This document shows positions 15,700 through 24,692 of a stretch of DNA of 64,000 nucleotides, piece by piece. The position numbers were made by a program, and so were the translations under genes. Numbering within the stretch: position 1 is the stretch's first letter; each line of letters begins with the position of its first letter. The notes below the pieces were generated by a model. The model was not told where the DNA came from. It searched no databases and saw only the letters and a list, made by a program, of their open reading frames with translations. Location: NCBI GenBank assembly GCA_046160485.1, contig JBJXGV010000002.1, positions 1 to 64,000 of the forward strand, read 5' to 3'. The stretch comes from JBJXGV01 sp046160485. Its GTDB lineage: Bacteria > Orphanbacterota > Orphanbacteria > JBJXGV01.

Positions 15700-16630
15700 A
15701 ACGAGAACGCGCGGCGGCAGCGGCGAGCGAAGCGAGAGTCTCGCGGAACGCGCGCTCGTAGGAGATTTCGGGCGTAAAGCCGAGAAGCCGGCGTGCCTTC
15801 TCGCCGCGAACCCAGCTATCGAGATGCGCTGGCGCGTGGCGCCGCCGTTTCTTCGCGTTCTCCTCGGAGTCAGCCACGGAGACAATCTCCGACTTCGACT
15901 CCGCGACCTTGATGAGTACGCGAAGAAGGTTTTTTCGGCGGATCGGGTGCCCGGGAATCTGGATGATCTCCCCGCGCGCGGCGATGCGCGTCGCCGCGAG
16001 AATGCAGGCGCGGGCCGCGTCGTCTACGTGCAGAAGCTCGGTAACTTCTTCTCCTCGGCCGACGACGTCGAGCGTGCGCCCCGATTGCACGCGGGCGAAG
16101 GTGTCGCGCCACGCCGCGTTCGTCAGGCCGGCCCCGACGAGCGCTGGGAACCGCAGCACGGTCACGGCGAATCGCCGCCGAAGCCCTTCGAGGAGAGCCG
16201 AATTCTCCCACTCCATTTGGGCGTCGCCCACCGATGTTCGTCCCTGAAAGTTCGTCTTTTCGTCGTGAGGCGGCGTGGTGTCCGCGGTGTAGAGCGAGAT
16301 GTCGGTGGCGACGACGACGCGAACTCCGGCTTCCGCGCATGCCGCGAGAAACGGGACACCGTTCCAGTCGCCGGGATCCTCGCCGAGATCCGTAATCGGC
16401 ACAGCGAAGTAGACCGTCGCGGTCTCCTTCAGCCAAGCGGGAAGCAGTTTCGTGGCGTTGACGTCGCCTTCGATGATATTCGGGTCGCTGCCCGCCGGCG
16501 GCGCGTTCGACGAGCGGCGCGCGAGGATCTTGAACGCGCGGCCCGAATCCGTGAGCCGTCGTGCGATTGCCGATCCGAGGAATCCGCGGCCGCCGATGAC
16601 GAGATCCGCTCTGTGTTCGTCGGACGGCAT
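15698..16630 (-). CDS. NAD(P)-dependent epimerase/dehydratase (extended SDR)
   Basis: 310 residues. The N-terminal Rossmann motif is GGRGFLGSAIARRL (~12-25), then ARRSSN at the cofactor-ribose position. ATDISLYTADTTPPHDE sits where the active-site Tyr region begins, but no clean YxxxK is seen, so it is probably an atypical SDR. VVGRGEEVTELLHVDDAARACILA matches the substrate-binding turn of UDP-sugar epimerases. It may act on a nucleotide sugar or a steroid-like alcohol. Promoter at 16689-16717. It diverges from the cupredoxin operon. Confidence 0.82.
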   Translation of the reverse strand: MPSDEHRADLVIGGRGFLGSAIARRLTDSGRAFKILARRSSNAPPAGSDPNIIEGDVNATKLLPAWLKETATVYFAVPITDLGEDPGDWNGVPFLAACAEAGVRVVVATDISLYTADTTPPHDEKTNFQGRTSVGDAQMEWENSALLEGLRRRFAVTVLRFPALVGAGLTNAAWRDTFARVQSGRTLDVVGRGEEVTELLHVDDAARACILAATRIAARGEIIQIPGHPIRRKNLLRVLIKVAESKSEIVSVADSEENAKKRRRHAPAHLDSWVRGEKARRLLGFTPEISYERAFRETLASLAAAAARSR

Positions 16631-16688
16631 ACCGATTCTCCTCGGAAAGAGTGCGTTGCCCGCGCGATGCGCGACGGATGAGCGAGGC

Positions 16689-16717
16689 AGTATAGCCGCC
16701 GCCCCCCCGCCTGTAAA
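16689..16717 (-). promoter_or_regulatory. Promoter for the epimerase gene
   Basis: Minus strand TTTACA (16717-16712), 17-bp spacer, TATACT (16694-16689): 5/6 and 5/6 to consensus, ~60 bases before ATG 16630. A TATAGA at 16731-16736 on the other strand may serve the divergent cupredoxin operon. Confidence 0.6.
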
Positions 16718-16797
16718 GAAAGCGTGCGGCTATAGATGCGGCGCGGATTCGCCGATAGATGGATTCGACGCCACCGAACCCGTCGGAGGAGACCGAA

Positions 16798-17529
16798 ATG
16801 AATTTTCGCGAGGAGTACGAGTTGCACAGCCATGAATCGGGCCGTCTGCGGGCGCTTGCGTTCGCCGCGTTCGTCGTCTGTGTGGCGATGGTCGTTCCGG
16901 GAACTGCGTTCGGCGGCGACCTGCGCGGACGCGTAAGACTTCCGGCGGCGATGTCGGCGGGTGTCGCATTGCCGAACCCGTACCCCGGCGTCGTTACGTC
17001 TTCGGCGGACGGCGGCGCGCGCTCGGCCGCGCGCCTCAACGCGGACGACGCGGTGATTTCGCTCGTGCCGGTGGCCGGCACGCCGCGCCCCAGGGCGAAG
17101 CGAACGATACGCGCCGCCGAGCTTCGGCAGAAGAACCAGGCGTTCGCTCCGCGCGTGCTCGCGGTTCCGGTCGGGGCGACCGTCTCGTTTCCCAACGACG
17201 ATCCGTTCTACCACAACGTTTTCTCGTACTCCGCGGCGAAGCGCTTCGACCTCGGCCGCTACGGAAGCGGCAAGTCGAAGGATCTGACTTTCGACAAGCC
17301 CGGCCTCGTGAAGGTGTTCTGCGAGATTCACAGCGACATGGTCGGCTACATCGCCGTTCTCGAGAGCGATCTCTTCACGATGCCGGCGCGCGACGGCGCC
17401 TACGACATCGCCGGGCTCGCGGCGGGGGAATACGAAGTGAAGGTCTGGCATCCCGACCTGAGCGAGTGGTCGTCGCGTGTCGCGATTCCCGAGAGTGGCG
17501 CGGCGACGCTGGACATCGACCTGAGGTAG
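16798..17529 (+). CDS. Secreted plastocyanin-like cupredoxin
   Basis: 243 residues from ATG 16798, preceded by GGAGGAG. A hydrophobic segment at ~20-36 (FAAFVVCVAMVVPG), ending in TAFGG, is the signal peptide. A cupredoxin domain follows (~110-190): PVGATVSFPNDDPFYHN, then VFCEIHSDMVGYIAVL, giving the type-1 copper ligands His (YHN), Cys (VFC), His (EIH) and Met (SDM). The C-terminal ~45 residues (YDIAGLAAGEYEVKVWHP) form a carboxypeptidase-regulatory-like beta domain. This layout is called methylamine-utilisation/plastocyanin-like in other bacteria. The stop is five bases before the histidine kinase start. Confidence 0.85.
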   Translation: MNFREEYELHSHESGRLRALAFAAFVVCVAMVVPGTAFGGDLRGRVRLPAAMSAGVALPNPYPGVVTSSADGGARSAARLNADDAVISLVPVAGTPRPRAKRTIRAAELRQKNQAFAPRVLAVPVGATVSFPNDDPFYHNVFSYSAAKRFDLGRYGSGKSKDLTFDKPGLVKVFCEIHSDMVGYIAVLESDLFTMPARDGAYDIAGLAAGEYEVKVWHPDLSEWSSRVAIPESGAATLDIDLR

Positions 17530-17533
17530 CGCG

Positions 17534-19441
17534 TTGCGTCTTTCGCTCAAGCAGAAAATCGGGCTCTACACGTTGGGTCCGCTCGTTCTGTTGCTTGTGA
17601 CGACTCTCTACGTCGTGCACGGCCAAGTGCGCGAGCGCGACCATCACAACATCGAGCGTGATCTGACGATGGCGTCGGAAAACCTGCACGAGTGGGTCGA
17701 GTCGAGGCAGCGCGATCTCTCGACGATGGCGCACGTCATTTCGCGCGACCCGAAGTTCTTCGCGATGCTGACCGTTCCGCTGGAGGAGCGCGGCGACGAC
17801 TTCATCGCCACGCTCAATAGTCTTGCGATCGATTTTCATCGTGTTGCGGGGCGCGATCTCTTCGACATCATCGATGAGCATGGGCGTGTGCTCGCGCGGG
17901 CGACGGCGACGGGTCAACGCGGCGACGACCTCTCCAGCCTCCCGGGAGTGCGCGACGGGCTCGCCGGCCGCGCGTATTCCGGATTCATTCTCGACCACGG
18001 CGACCCCTTTCTCGTCGCCTACGTCCCGATCTTCGTTGCCGGCGAAATCGCCGGAGTTCTGCGCATCGGCGAGTCGGTCGACGACGCGCTGGCTTCGCGC
18101 CTGAGCGTCATGACGCGGAGCGACGTGAGCTTCATGATCAACGGGCGCGTAACGGCGACGACTTTGCGCGAGCCGAACGCGGCCGAGTCGATCGAGCGGA
18201 GTGTGTCGTCGTCGCGTGACGGGGCGCGTTCTTCGGGACTCATCGCCGCGATGACGGTCGGGCGGGAAACCTACGTCACCTATGTCGATCGTTTCGACAC
18301 GCGGCCCTTCGACGGCGACTTCGGATTCATCCTGCAGCGCTCGCTTCAGGAAGAGATGGTGTTCCTAAACGACATTCGCAAGACGATCGCCGTCGTTGGC
18401 TGTCTCGTCTTCTTCGCCGTCGTCGGAGCCGGGCTGATCACCGCGCGCGGGGTGACGCGGCCGATCTCGAGCATCGTGCGCGCCGCGCAAGAGATGGAGC
18501 GCGGCAACTACGACTACCCGGTTGTCGCCGCCACGGGCGACGAAATCGAGTACCTCGCCGAGCGATTCAACGGAATGCGCGAATCGATGAAGCACTCGAT
18601 CGCACGCCTGCAGGAAGTCGATCGCATGAAGTCGAACTTCATAGCGATCGCTTCGCACGAGCTGCGCACGCCGGTGACCTCCCTTCAAGGATTTCTCTAC
18701 CTGCTCCGCGAGCCGGGATTCGGAACGCTCACTGCGGAGCAGCGAGGACTTCTCGAGGACATCGATTCCTGTATGGAGGCGCTGACTCGTGTCGTTCAGC
18801 AAGTCACGGATATGTCGCTCCTCGACATGAAGGACCTACCGCTTGAGCCGTCCGAGACGAACGTGCGATCGCTCGTCGCGGATGCCGTGGAGGGCGTCAC
18901 GGCATCGCAGCGCGCGGCGCGACGGCTGGACGTTGCGATCGAGGTCGACCCCGAGCTTCCCGATGTGGTCGTCGATCGCGAGCGTCTTGCGCAAGCGCTG
19001 CAGAACCTCGTCGCCAACGCGCTTCGCTTCACTCCAGACGGCGGCGCTGTCACGGTCGCCGCCTCGCTTCGCGAGGACGCGCTCGAAATTGCCGTGCGCG
19101 ACACAGGCATCGGAATCGCGGCCTCCGACTTCGAACGCATCTTCGAGCGGATCTACGAGTGTGGAAGCGTCTGCCACCACTCGAGCGGGACGATCGAGTA
19201 CGGATCGTCCGGGCTCGGACTGGGGCTTCCGATCGCGAAAGGGATCGTCGAGGCGCACGGCGGGACGATCGCGCTCGAAAGCCTGCTCGGAAAGGGGAGC
19301 GTCTTCACTATTCGGTTGCCGCGGGAGCGAATCGGCCTCTCGCGCGAACGCGCTGCGGCCGGCACATCGCCGCAAGAAAGCCCCCAAGGTACGAATTACA
19401 ACAAGCAGGACACGCGATTCTACGAGGAGGTCGTGCGATGA
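17534..19441 (+). CDS. Membrane-bound sensor histidine kinase
   Basis: 635 residues, TTG start with GAGGT upstream. TM1 ~8-28; an extracytoplasmic CACHE-like sensor ~35-270 (LFDIIDEHGRVLARA, PFLVAYVPIFVAGEIAGVLRIG); TM2 ~282-304; HAMP (~305-358, ARGVTRPISSI, GDEIEYLAERFN). HisKA carries phospho-acceptor His375 in IASHELRTPV. HATPase motifs are NLVANALRFTPDGG (N box), RDTGIGIA (G1) and SGLGLGLPIAKGI (G2). No response regulator gene is adjacent. It lies between a cupredoxin and an outer-membrane protein gene, overlapping the latter by ATGA, which suggests that it senses an envelope or redox signal. Confidence 0.92.
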   Translation: MRLSLKQKIGLYTLGPLVLLLVTTLYVVHGQVRERDHHNIERDLTMASENLHEWVESRQRDLSTMAHVISRDPKFFAMLTVPLEERGDDFIATLNSLAIDFHRVAGRDLFDIIDEHGRVLARATATGQRGDDLSSLPGVRDGLAGRAYSGFILDHGDPFLVAYVPIFVAGEIAGVLRIGESVDDALASRLSVMTRSDVSFMINGRVTATTLREPNAAESIERSVSSSRDGARSSGLIAAMTVGRETYVTYVDRFDTRPFDGDFGFILQRSLQEEMVFLNDIRKTIAVVGCLVFFAVVGAGLITARGVTRPISSIVRAAQEMERGNYDYPVVAATGDEIEYLAERFNGMRESMKHSIARLQEVDRMKSNFIAIASHELRTPVTSLQGFLYLLREPGFGTLTAEQRGLLEDIDSCMEALTRVVQQVTDMSLLDMKDLPLEPSETNVRSLVADAVEGVTASQRAARRLDVAIEVDPELPDVVVDRERLAQALQNLVANALRFTPDGGAVTVAASLREDALEIAVRDTGIGIAASDFERIFERIYECGSVCHHSSGTIEYGSSGLGLGLPIAKGIVEAHGGTIALESLLGKGSVFTIRLPRERIGLSRERAAAGTSPQESPQGTNYNKQDTRFYEEVVR

Positions 19442-20670
19442 ATCGGAAAAGTACGCTTCGCTGCGCCGCGGCCGGCTTGGTGCTGGCGCTCGCACTGCTG
19501 GCGGCTCGGCCCGTGCACGCGGCCGAGATTCACTGGCGCGGAATCGGCGCGTTCACCGCGCGAGGTGAAGCCTCCGCACTCGATCTGAACCGAAACAACT
19601 ACCGCGACTCGGGGTTCGATCCGGTCCGGGCGCGCCTGTTTCTCGACGTGCCGCTCTCGGAGCGTGTCGCGGTCTTCGGGCAGATTCTATTCGACGATGT
19701 TTCGTCCGTGCCGGCACGAACGTACGGCCTCTACGCGACGGCCACCGGCTTTGGTGTACCCAACATGACGCTGGAGTTCGGCAAGATCCCGCTCTTGTTC
19801 GGCACCTTTGCACCTCGCACGTACGAGAACAAGAATCCGCTGATCGCGGCGCCGCTGGCATACCAATTTCATACGACGCTGCGTGACGACCAACTTCCGG
19901 TGAGTCCGGCCGCTCTCGTCGAAATGCGGGGCCGCGGGCAACACGGAGTCTTCTTTACCGATTTCCACGGGAACCCGGCGGGATCGACGAGAACGACATT
20001 CGGTGCACCGATCCTGTATGACTCATGTTGGGACATTGGTGCGGCGGCGTTGGGTACGTGGCGCCGTGTCGAGTATGCGATGGGCGTTACGCAGGGTACC
20101 GTTGGCGTTCCCAACGGGACGCGTGACTCCAACAACGCGCGGCAGGTTTTGGGGCGGGTCGGCGTCGTTCCGGTGACGGGTCTGCGCGTCTCGTTTTCAG
20201 CGGCGCAAGGCGCGTATTTGTCGGCGACCGTCGCGCCGCTTCTTCCCGAAGGCGCGCGCGTCGAGGACTTCAAGCAGACGGCGACCGCCCTCTCCCTCGA
20301 CTGGTCCGTCGGGCACGCCGCTCTCTTCGCCGAGGTCATCGACAACACGTTCGAATCGCCGTGGATCAACGAAGACCTCGAAACGATCGCTTGGTACGCC
20401 GAGGGGAAGTACACGTTTCTTCCGGGCGCCTATGCTGCCGCCCGCTTCGATCAGCTCCGCTTCGGGAAGATCGCCTATGAAGATCCCGAGACTTTCCAGA
20501 TGCGGCGCGATTCTTGGGACATCGACGTGCAGCGCGTCGAAACGGCTCTCGGCTACTGGGTCACTCCCGGGCTGTTGACGCGTTTCGACGTGCAATTCTG
20601 GGATCAGGGCGGCGGCGGCTGGAACACGACGCAGACCCTTGCGGCGCTCCAAGCGGTCGTTGCGTTCTAA
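19438..20670 (+). CDS. Outer-membrane beta-barrel (porin-like) protein
   Basis: 410 residues, ATG overlapping the histidine kinase stop. A signal peptide spans 1-28 (LVLALALLAARPVHAAE). The rest alternates amphipathic beta strands with Gly/Asn/Asp turns, and the last residue is Phe (ALQAVVAF), the outer-membrane insertion signature. VFGQILFDDV, LEFGKIPLLFGTF and YAEGKYTFLPGAYAAARFDQLRF are characteristic barrel strands. It resembles uncharacterised porin-like proteins of FCB bacteria; substrate unknown. Translational coupling to a sensor kinase is uncommon for a barrel. Confidence 0.75.
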   Translation: MNRKSTLRCAAAGLVLALALLAARPVHAAEIHWRGIGAFTARGEASALDLNRNNYRDSGFDPVRARLFLDVPLSERVAVFGQILFDDVSSVPARTYGLYATATGFGVPNMTLEFGKIPLLFGTFAPRTYENKNPLIAAPLAYQFHTTLRDDQLPVSPAALVEMRGRGQHGVFFTDFHGNPAGSTRTTFGAPILYDSCWDIGAAALGTWRRVEYAMGVTQGTVGVPNGTRDSNNARQVLGRVGVVPVTGLRVSFSAAQGAYLSATVAPLLPEGARVEDFKQTATALSLDWSVGHAALFAEVIDNTFESPWINEDLETIAWYAEGKYTFLPGAYAAARFDQLRFGKIAYEDPETFQMRRDSWDIDVQRVETALGYWVTPGLLTRFDVQFWDQGGGGWNTTQTLAALQAVVAF

Positions 20671-20722
20671 CACGGTGCGATTCGACGCGAACGTGCGTTC
20701 GCGTGCGCGGGCGGCTCGAGCG

Positions 20723-21133
20723 CTAGCGGAGCGGGCGCCGGCGTCGCGTCCGTGCGCGCCGAACGCGCTCGCCGCGCTGCCGCTTGCCGGCCGGCGGGCC
20801 GCCTTTGAGGATCGCGGCGAACGCTCGCGCGAGTTCCTGGGCGATGAGGCGCGGGAGGATCGCACGCAGCTCCGCGCCGACGTCGCGTGCGGGCGCCCCG
20901 CGAGTGCCGCCCGGAGAAGCGTCGGGCTGCACTCCGCGCGCGCGGGCCTTCTTCGCGCCGGCCACGCGGCCCCGACCGCGCTTGGGATCTTTGCGCCACG
21001 CGTAGAACGTCCATTTCGAAACGCCGAAGCGGCGCTCGACTTCATTGGCCGTCAACCCGAGCCTGCTTGCGGTCGAGAGAATCTGCGCGCGCCGTTGCGG
21101 GTCGACGCGCCGTGCGCCGCGCCGTCTGCGCAT
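20723..21133 (-). CDS. Small helix-turn-helix protein with basic tail
   Basis: 136 residues from ATG 21133 behind GGAGGAG with 6-base spacing; upstream in-frame ATGs lack such a site. Residues ~8-50 read as an HTH of the transposase/recombinase-resolvase kind: RRAQILSTASRLGLTANEVE then RRFGVSKWTFYAWRKDPKR. A long Arg/Lys/Gly-rich stretch follows with one amphipathic helix (GAELRAILPRLIAQELARAF). It could be a regulator, or a remnant of an IS3-type OrfA, but no inverted repeats or second ORF are visible. It converges with the barrel gene. Confidence 0.65.
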   Translation of the reverse strand: MRRRRGARRVDPQRRAQILSTASRLGLTANEVERRFGVSKWTFYAWRKDPKRGRGRVAGAKKARARGVQPDASPGGTRGAPARDVGAELRAILPRLIAQELARAFAAILKGGPPAGKRQRGERVRRARTRRRRPLR

Positions 21134-21271
21134 GTCGCTCCTCCAGTCGCGAGGAACTGGGATCGGGGTCTGATTCGGCCGCTCTCGCTTCACGGTACTG
21201 CGGCCCTGTGCGCGACCGAGTTTATTGGGCACATGGCGGCCCAGCAAGGAGAAACCCTTGCACACGCTGCC

Positions 21272-21300
21272 TTGACACATCCGGCTCGGCGGAATAGCCT
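21272..21300 (+). promoter_or_regulatory. Promoter for the metal-efflux operon
   Basis: TTGACA (21272-21277), 17-bp spacer, TAGCCT (21295-21300), with the start of the first gene 43 bases further on. No metal-responsive operator could be recognised. Confidence 0.55.
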
Positions 21301-21342
21301 CCCCTTATTGCCGATTCCCACACGGCATCGAAGGAACTCGGA

Positions 21343-21783
21343 ATGAAGCGCACGCACAAAATATGGACGCGGCTCGTCGCGATGCTCGCGCTCGCGTTGG
21401 CGCTGCACGTCCCGGCGTCCGCTCTCTCTTCATCGTCGTCGTGCCAGGTGCCGTCGATCCCCGCCGAGGCGCCATTGCCCGACGATTCGTGCTGCTGCAG
21501 CGGCGGAGGCGGAGAGTGCGGCGCCATGCCCGCGACCGATACGCCGCCGCCTTCGTCTGGCTGCGGGTGCGAGATTCAAGTGCCATCGGCCCCGGCGAGC
21601 GGCGTGATTCCGGTCGCGGCCGCATCGCCGGCGCCTCGCGTCGAGCGGCTCGCGCCGCAACACGTGTCGTCCGACATCTGCGCCGTGCCCGTCGCGACGC
21701 GCGACGTCCACCTCGACATCGGCGCCGCTCCGCCTGGCAGCGCACGCCCGCTCTACGCGTTTCTCTCCCTCCTTCTGATCTGA
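21343..21783 (+). CDS. Secreted Cys-rich protein at the head of a Cus-type efflux operon
   Basis: 146 residues; ATG after AAGGA. Signal peptide ~1-28 (LVAMLALALALHVPASA). The mature part has a Cys cluster, DDSCCCSGGGGECGAM and SSGCGCEI, within ~35 residues, followed by a Pro/Ala-rich region and a hydrophobic C-terminus (LYAFLSLLLI). I do not recognise a named family. The cysteines and the position directly before tolC/cusB/cusA homologues suggest a periplasmic metal-binding or metal-sensing accessory, analogous in role to CusF but unrelated in sequence (inference). Confidence 0.7.
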   Translation: MKRTHKIWTRLVAMLALALALHVPASALSSSSSCQVPSIPAEAPLPDDSCCCSGGGGECGAMPATDTPPPSSGCGCEIQVPSAPASGVIPVAAASPAPRVERLAPQHVSSDICAVPVATRDVHLDIGAAPPGSARPLYAFLSLLLI

Positions 21784-21888
21784 TCCCGCCTTCCGGGGGC
21801 AATCCGCTCCCGGTCATTCCCGTTTTCCGTTCGATTGGGAATCACAGTCGTGGCGCGTTCTCACGCGTCCGCGGGGAGGTCGTTTCAG

Positions 21889-23226
21889 ATGACGAGGGTC
21901 TCATTCCTCGTACGGTTTCACGCGATTTCGGCGCACGCTTTCGCGCTCTGCCTCGCGCTCGGTGCCGCCGTGTGCGCGCACGCCGGCGCTCCGGCCGCGC
22001 CGGACACGCTTCGCCTCGAAGCGCTCATCGCGGAGTCGCTGCGCGCAAACCCAGAGCTCGCCGCCGCGCGTGATGCCTGGCGCGCCGCGGAGGCGGGCGT
22101 TTCCGCGGCAGGAGCGCTCGAGGATCCGATCCTCGGCTTCATGCTCGATGATCAGCCAGTCAGCGGCGCGGGCGAAGGGCGGCGCGAGGTCTCCCTCTCG
22201 CAGGCGATTCCGTTCCCGGGCAAGAGGGGTCTTATGTCGCAAGAAGCGGCGCACGACGCCGCGTTGGCGCGCGCGTTCGCGCGTGGCGTCGTGCGACGGC
22301 TCATCGCGGAAGTGAAGGCCGCGTACTTCGATCTCTTCATGCTGGAAGCCAAGCTCGCGACGCTTCGCGAGAGTCAGAGCGCGCTCGATGAGGTGGTCGC
22401 GGGCGCTCGCGTACGCTACGAGGTCGGCACGGGCGCGCAACAAGATCTGTTGCTCGCGATGGTCGAGGCGAGTTCGTTGAAGGGCGAAATCCTTCACGTG
22501 GAGGCCTTGGCCGGCTCGGGTCGCGCGAAGCTCAACCTCCTTCTTGATCGCGAGGCGGGCGCGCCGCTCGGGCACGCGTGGGTCGACTCGTTGTCGCCCT
22601 TCGAGGCGACGCTGCCGGATCTTTTGGACGCGGCTCGCGCGAGCAGTCCCGCGGTGCTCGCGCGGGAACGCGAGGTCGATACCGCGACGGTCGCGCATCG
22701 GCTCGCGCGCATCGCGTACCGCCCCGACTTCATGCTGTCGGGCGCGTACATGCAGGTTCCTCGCGAGACCGACGAATGGCGCGCCGAGGCGGCGCTCTCG
22801 ATTCCACTCTGGAAGGCGCGGAAGCAGGACGCGATCGCGCACGCCGCGGGGCGGCGCCTCAACGCGGCGCGTTACGATCTCGATGCGGAGCGCAATCGAG
22901 CAAGCGCCGCGGTCGAGGAGCAATTCGCGCACACGACTTCCGAACGGGAAATCGTCGAACTCTACCGTCGCGAGATCTTGCCCCAGGCCGAACTCGCGTA
23001 CAAAAGCGCTCGCTCGAACTACCTCGCGGGTCGCGAGATGTTTCTGATTCTCATCGAAGCACATCGTAAGCGGATTGAACTCAGGAACGCGTACTACGAA
23101 TACTTCGCGGATTCCGAGATGCATCTTGCATCGCTCGAAGAGGCCGTCGGCAAGGACCTCTCCCGAATCCAATTCGACATCGACGCCATTCTCGAGGCGG
23201 ATCCCACCGAGGAGGAGAGGCCGTGA
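21889..23226 (+). CDS. TolC-family outer-membrane factor of a heavy-metal efflux pump (CusC-like)
   Basis: 445 residues from ATG 21889 behind GGGGAGG; an in-frame start 54 bases upstream would add residues before the signal peptide. Signal peptide ~15-35. Two TolC/OEP repeats are visible: the first with LEALIAESLRANPELAAARDAW and QAIPFPGKRG, the second with DLLDAARASSPAVLAREREV and AEAALSIPLWKARKQD. Long alpha-hairpin stretches lie between. It forms the outer-membrane exit duct. Its stop overlaps the GTG of the adaptor gene (GTGA). Confidence 0.88.
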   Translation: MTRVSFLVRFHAISAHAFALCLALGAAVCAHAGAPAAPDTLRLEALIAESLRANPELAAARDAWRAAEAGVSAAGALEDPILGFMLDDQPVSGAGEGRREVSLSQAIPFPGKRGLMSQEAAHDAALARAFARGVVRRLIAEVKAAYFDLFMLEAKLATLRESQSALDEVVAGARVRYEVGTGAQQDLLLAMVEASSLKGEILHVEALAGSGRAKLNLLLDREAGAPLGHAWVDSLSPFEATLPDLLDAARASSPAVLAREREVDTATVAHRLARIAYRPDFMLSGAYMQVPRETDEWRAEAALSIPLWKARKQDAIAHAAGRRLNAARYDLDAERNRASAAVEEQFAHTTSEREIVELYRREILPQAELAYKSARSNYLAGREMFLILIEAHRKRIELRNAYYEYFADSEMHLASLEEAVGKDLSRIQFDIDAILEADPTEEERP

Positions 23227-24692
23227 GAACGCACCCGATCGTGTTGCTGGCTCTCGTGTTTCTTTCTGCGCTCGCGCTTGGCGGCACCGGGTGCTCGCAG
23301 AAGAACGGGCGCGATGAAAGCGCCGGGCCCGCGAAGGCCGCGTCGTACTTCTGCCCGATGCACCCGCAGATCGTTTCCGATCGGCCGGGCGACTGTCCGA
23401 TCTGTAACATGCGGCTCGTCCCAGCAGAGGAATCGGCGTCGAGCGATGACGCAGGTCACTCCGGAGGCGAACGCACCCGCGGCGGCGGGCCGAAGCGAAT
23501 CATTTTCTATCGCTCGCCGATGGACCCGAGCGTGACGTCGCCGGTTCCTGAGAAGGATGTGATGGGGATGGATTACATCCCCGTGTATTCGGACGAAGTC
23601 GCCGTGCCGGACTCCGCGCCGGACGGATTCGCGACCGTCACGATCTCCGCGCAGAAACGGCAGCTCATCGGTTTGAAATTGGCAGCCGCGTCGTACGTTC
23701 CGGTCGCGGGAGTCATTCGCACGATCGGCCGCGTCGTCGCCGACGAAACGCGGGTTCATCACGTCCATACGCGCTATGAGGGATACGTCGAGCGCGTGTT
23801 CGCCGACTTCACCGGCAAACTCGTTCGGAAGGGCGAACCTCTCGCGTCGATCTACAGTCCCGATCTCCTCGCAACGCAGGAGGAGTTTTTGCTCGCGCTG
23901 CGTGCGTCGCGCGAAGCGACAGCGGCGGGACTTCCCGACTCCGCGAACTATGCTTCCGATCTGCTCGATGCGGCGCGCAGGCGGCTCTCTCTTTGGAACA
24001 TCAGCGCGAAGGAGATCGCGAAGATCGAGAACGACGGACGTCCGCTCGAGGCGGTTACGCTCTACGCCCCGATTACCGGTTTCGTCATGGCGAGAACCGC
24101 CTACCACGGAATGCAGGTCAAACCCGAGGACACGCTCTTCGACTTATTGGATCTGTCGCGCGTCTGGGTGCAGGCGGACATCTATGAGTACGAGGTGTCG
24201 CGCATCCGCGTCGGGCAGGAAGCGTCGATGACACTCGCGTATCTTCCGGGTCGATCCTTTACGGGGCGCGTTTCGTTCATCGCTCCGACGGTCGACGAGA
24301 CGACTCGCACGGTTTCGGTTCGTCTCGAAGCTGACAATGCCGATGGTGATCTGCGTCCGGGGATGTACGCGAATGTGGTGCTGGCCGGCGAACCGCGGAC
24401 GGTGCTCGCCGTCGCGGACGACGCGGTCCTCGATAGCGGCACCCGCAAGATCGTCTTCGTCTATCGCGGCGAGGGGCGGCTCGAGCCTCGCGAGGTGACG
24501 ACGGGGCTTCACGCGGGCGGGTTGTACGAGATCACTTCCGGCCTCAGCGAAGGCGATTCGGTGGCGGCGGGCGCCAACTTCCTGCTCGACTCCGAGTCGC
24601 GGCTGCGGGCTTCGATCGCGGCGGCGATTTCTGCGCCAGGCGCCGCGCCGGCCGTGAGCGCGCAACACGACCACGGAGGCGGCGATGATTAA
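23223..24692 (+). CDS. RND efflux periplasmic adaptor with N-terminal metal-binding modules (CusB-like)
   Basis: 489 residues, GTG overlapping the previous stop. A lipobox (LALGGTGC) near residue 22 predicts an outer- or inner-membrane-anchored lipoprotein. Two heavy-metal-binding modules follow: YFCPMHPQIVSDRPGDCPIC (~40-59) and FYRSPMDPSVTSP with GMDYIP (~100-125). Membrane-fusion-protein parts come next: RVVADETRVHHVHTRYEGYV, an alpha hairpin (~195-255), the lipoyl/barrel segment GMQVKPEDTLFDLLDLSRVW, and DLRPGMYANVVL. It links the CusA-type pump to the TolC duct and hands metal to the pump. Confidence 0.92.
   Translation: MRTHPIVLLALVFLSALALGGTGCSQKNGRDESAGPAKAASYFCPMHPQIVSDRPGDCPICNMRLVPAEESASSDDAGHSGGERTRGGGPKRIIFYRSPMDPSVTSPVPEKDVMGMDYIPVYSDEVAVPDSAPDGFATVTISAQKRQLIGLKLAAASYVPVAGVIRTIGRVVADETRVHHVHTRYEGYVERVFADFTGKLVRKGEPLASIYSPDLLATQEEFLLALRASREATAAGLPDSANYASDLLDAARRRLSLWNISAKEIAKIENDGRPLEAVTLYAPITGFVMARTAYHGMQVKPEDTLFDLLDLSRVWVQADIYEYEVSRIRVGQEASMTLAYLPGRSFTGRVSFIAPTVDETTRTVSVRLEADNADGDLRPGMYANVVLAGEPRTVLAVADDAVLDSGTRKIVFVYRGEGRLEPREVTTGLHAGGLYEITSGLSEGDSVAAGANFLLDSESRLRASIAAAISAPGAAPAVSAQHDHGGGDD

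Noticed and set aside
19138..19210. C-x3-C-H-H in the histidine kinase ATPase domain as a possible haem or metal site.
   Set aside because: It sits in the F-box/G2 loop where many kinases have a similar YHSSG insert without cysteines. It is not a C-x2-C-H haem motif, and no covalent haem is expected in the cytoplasm.
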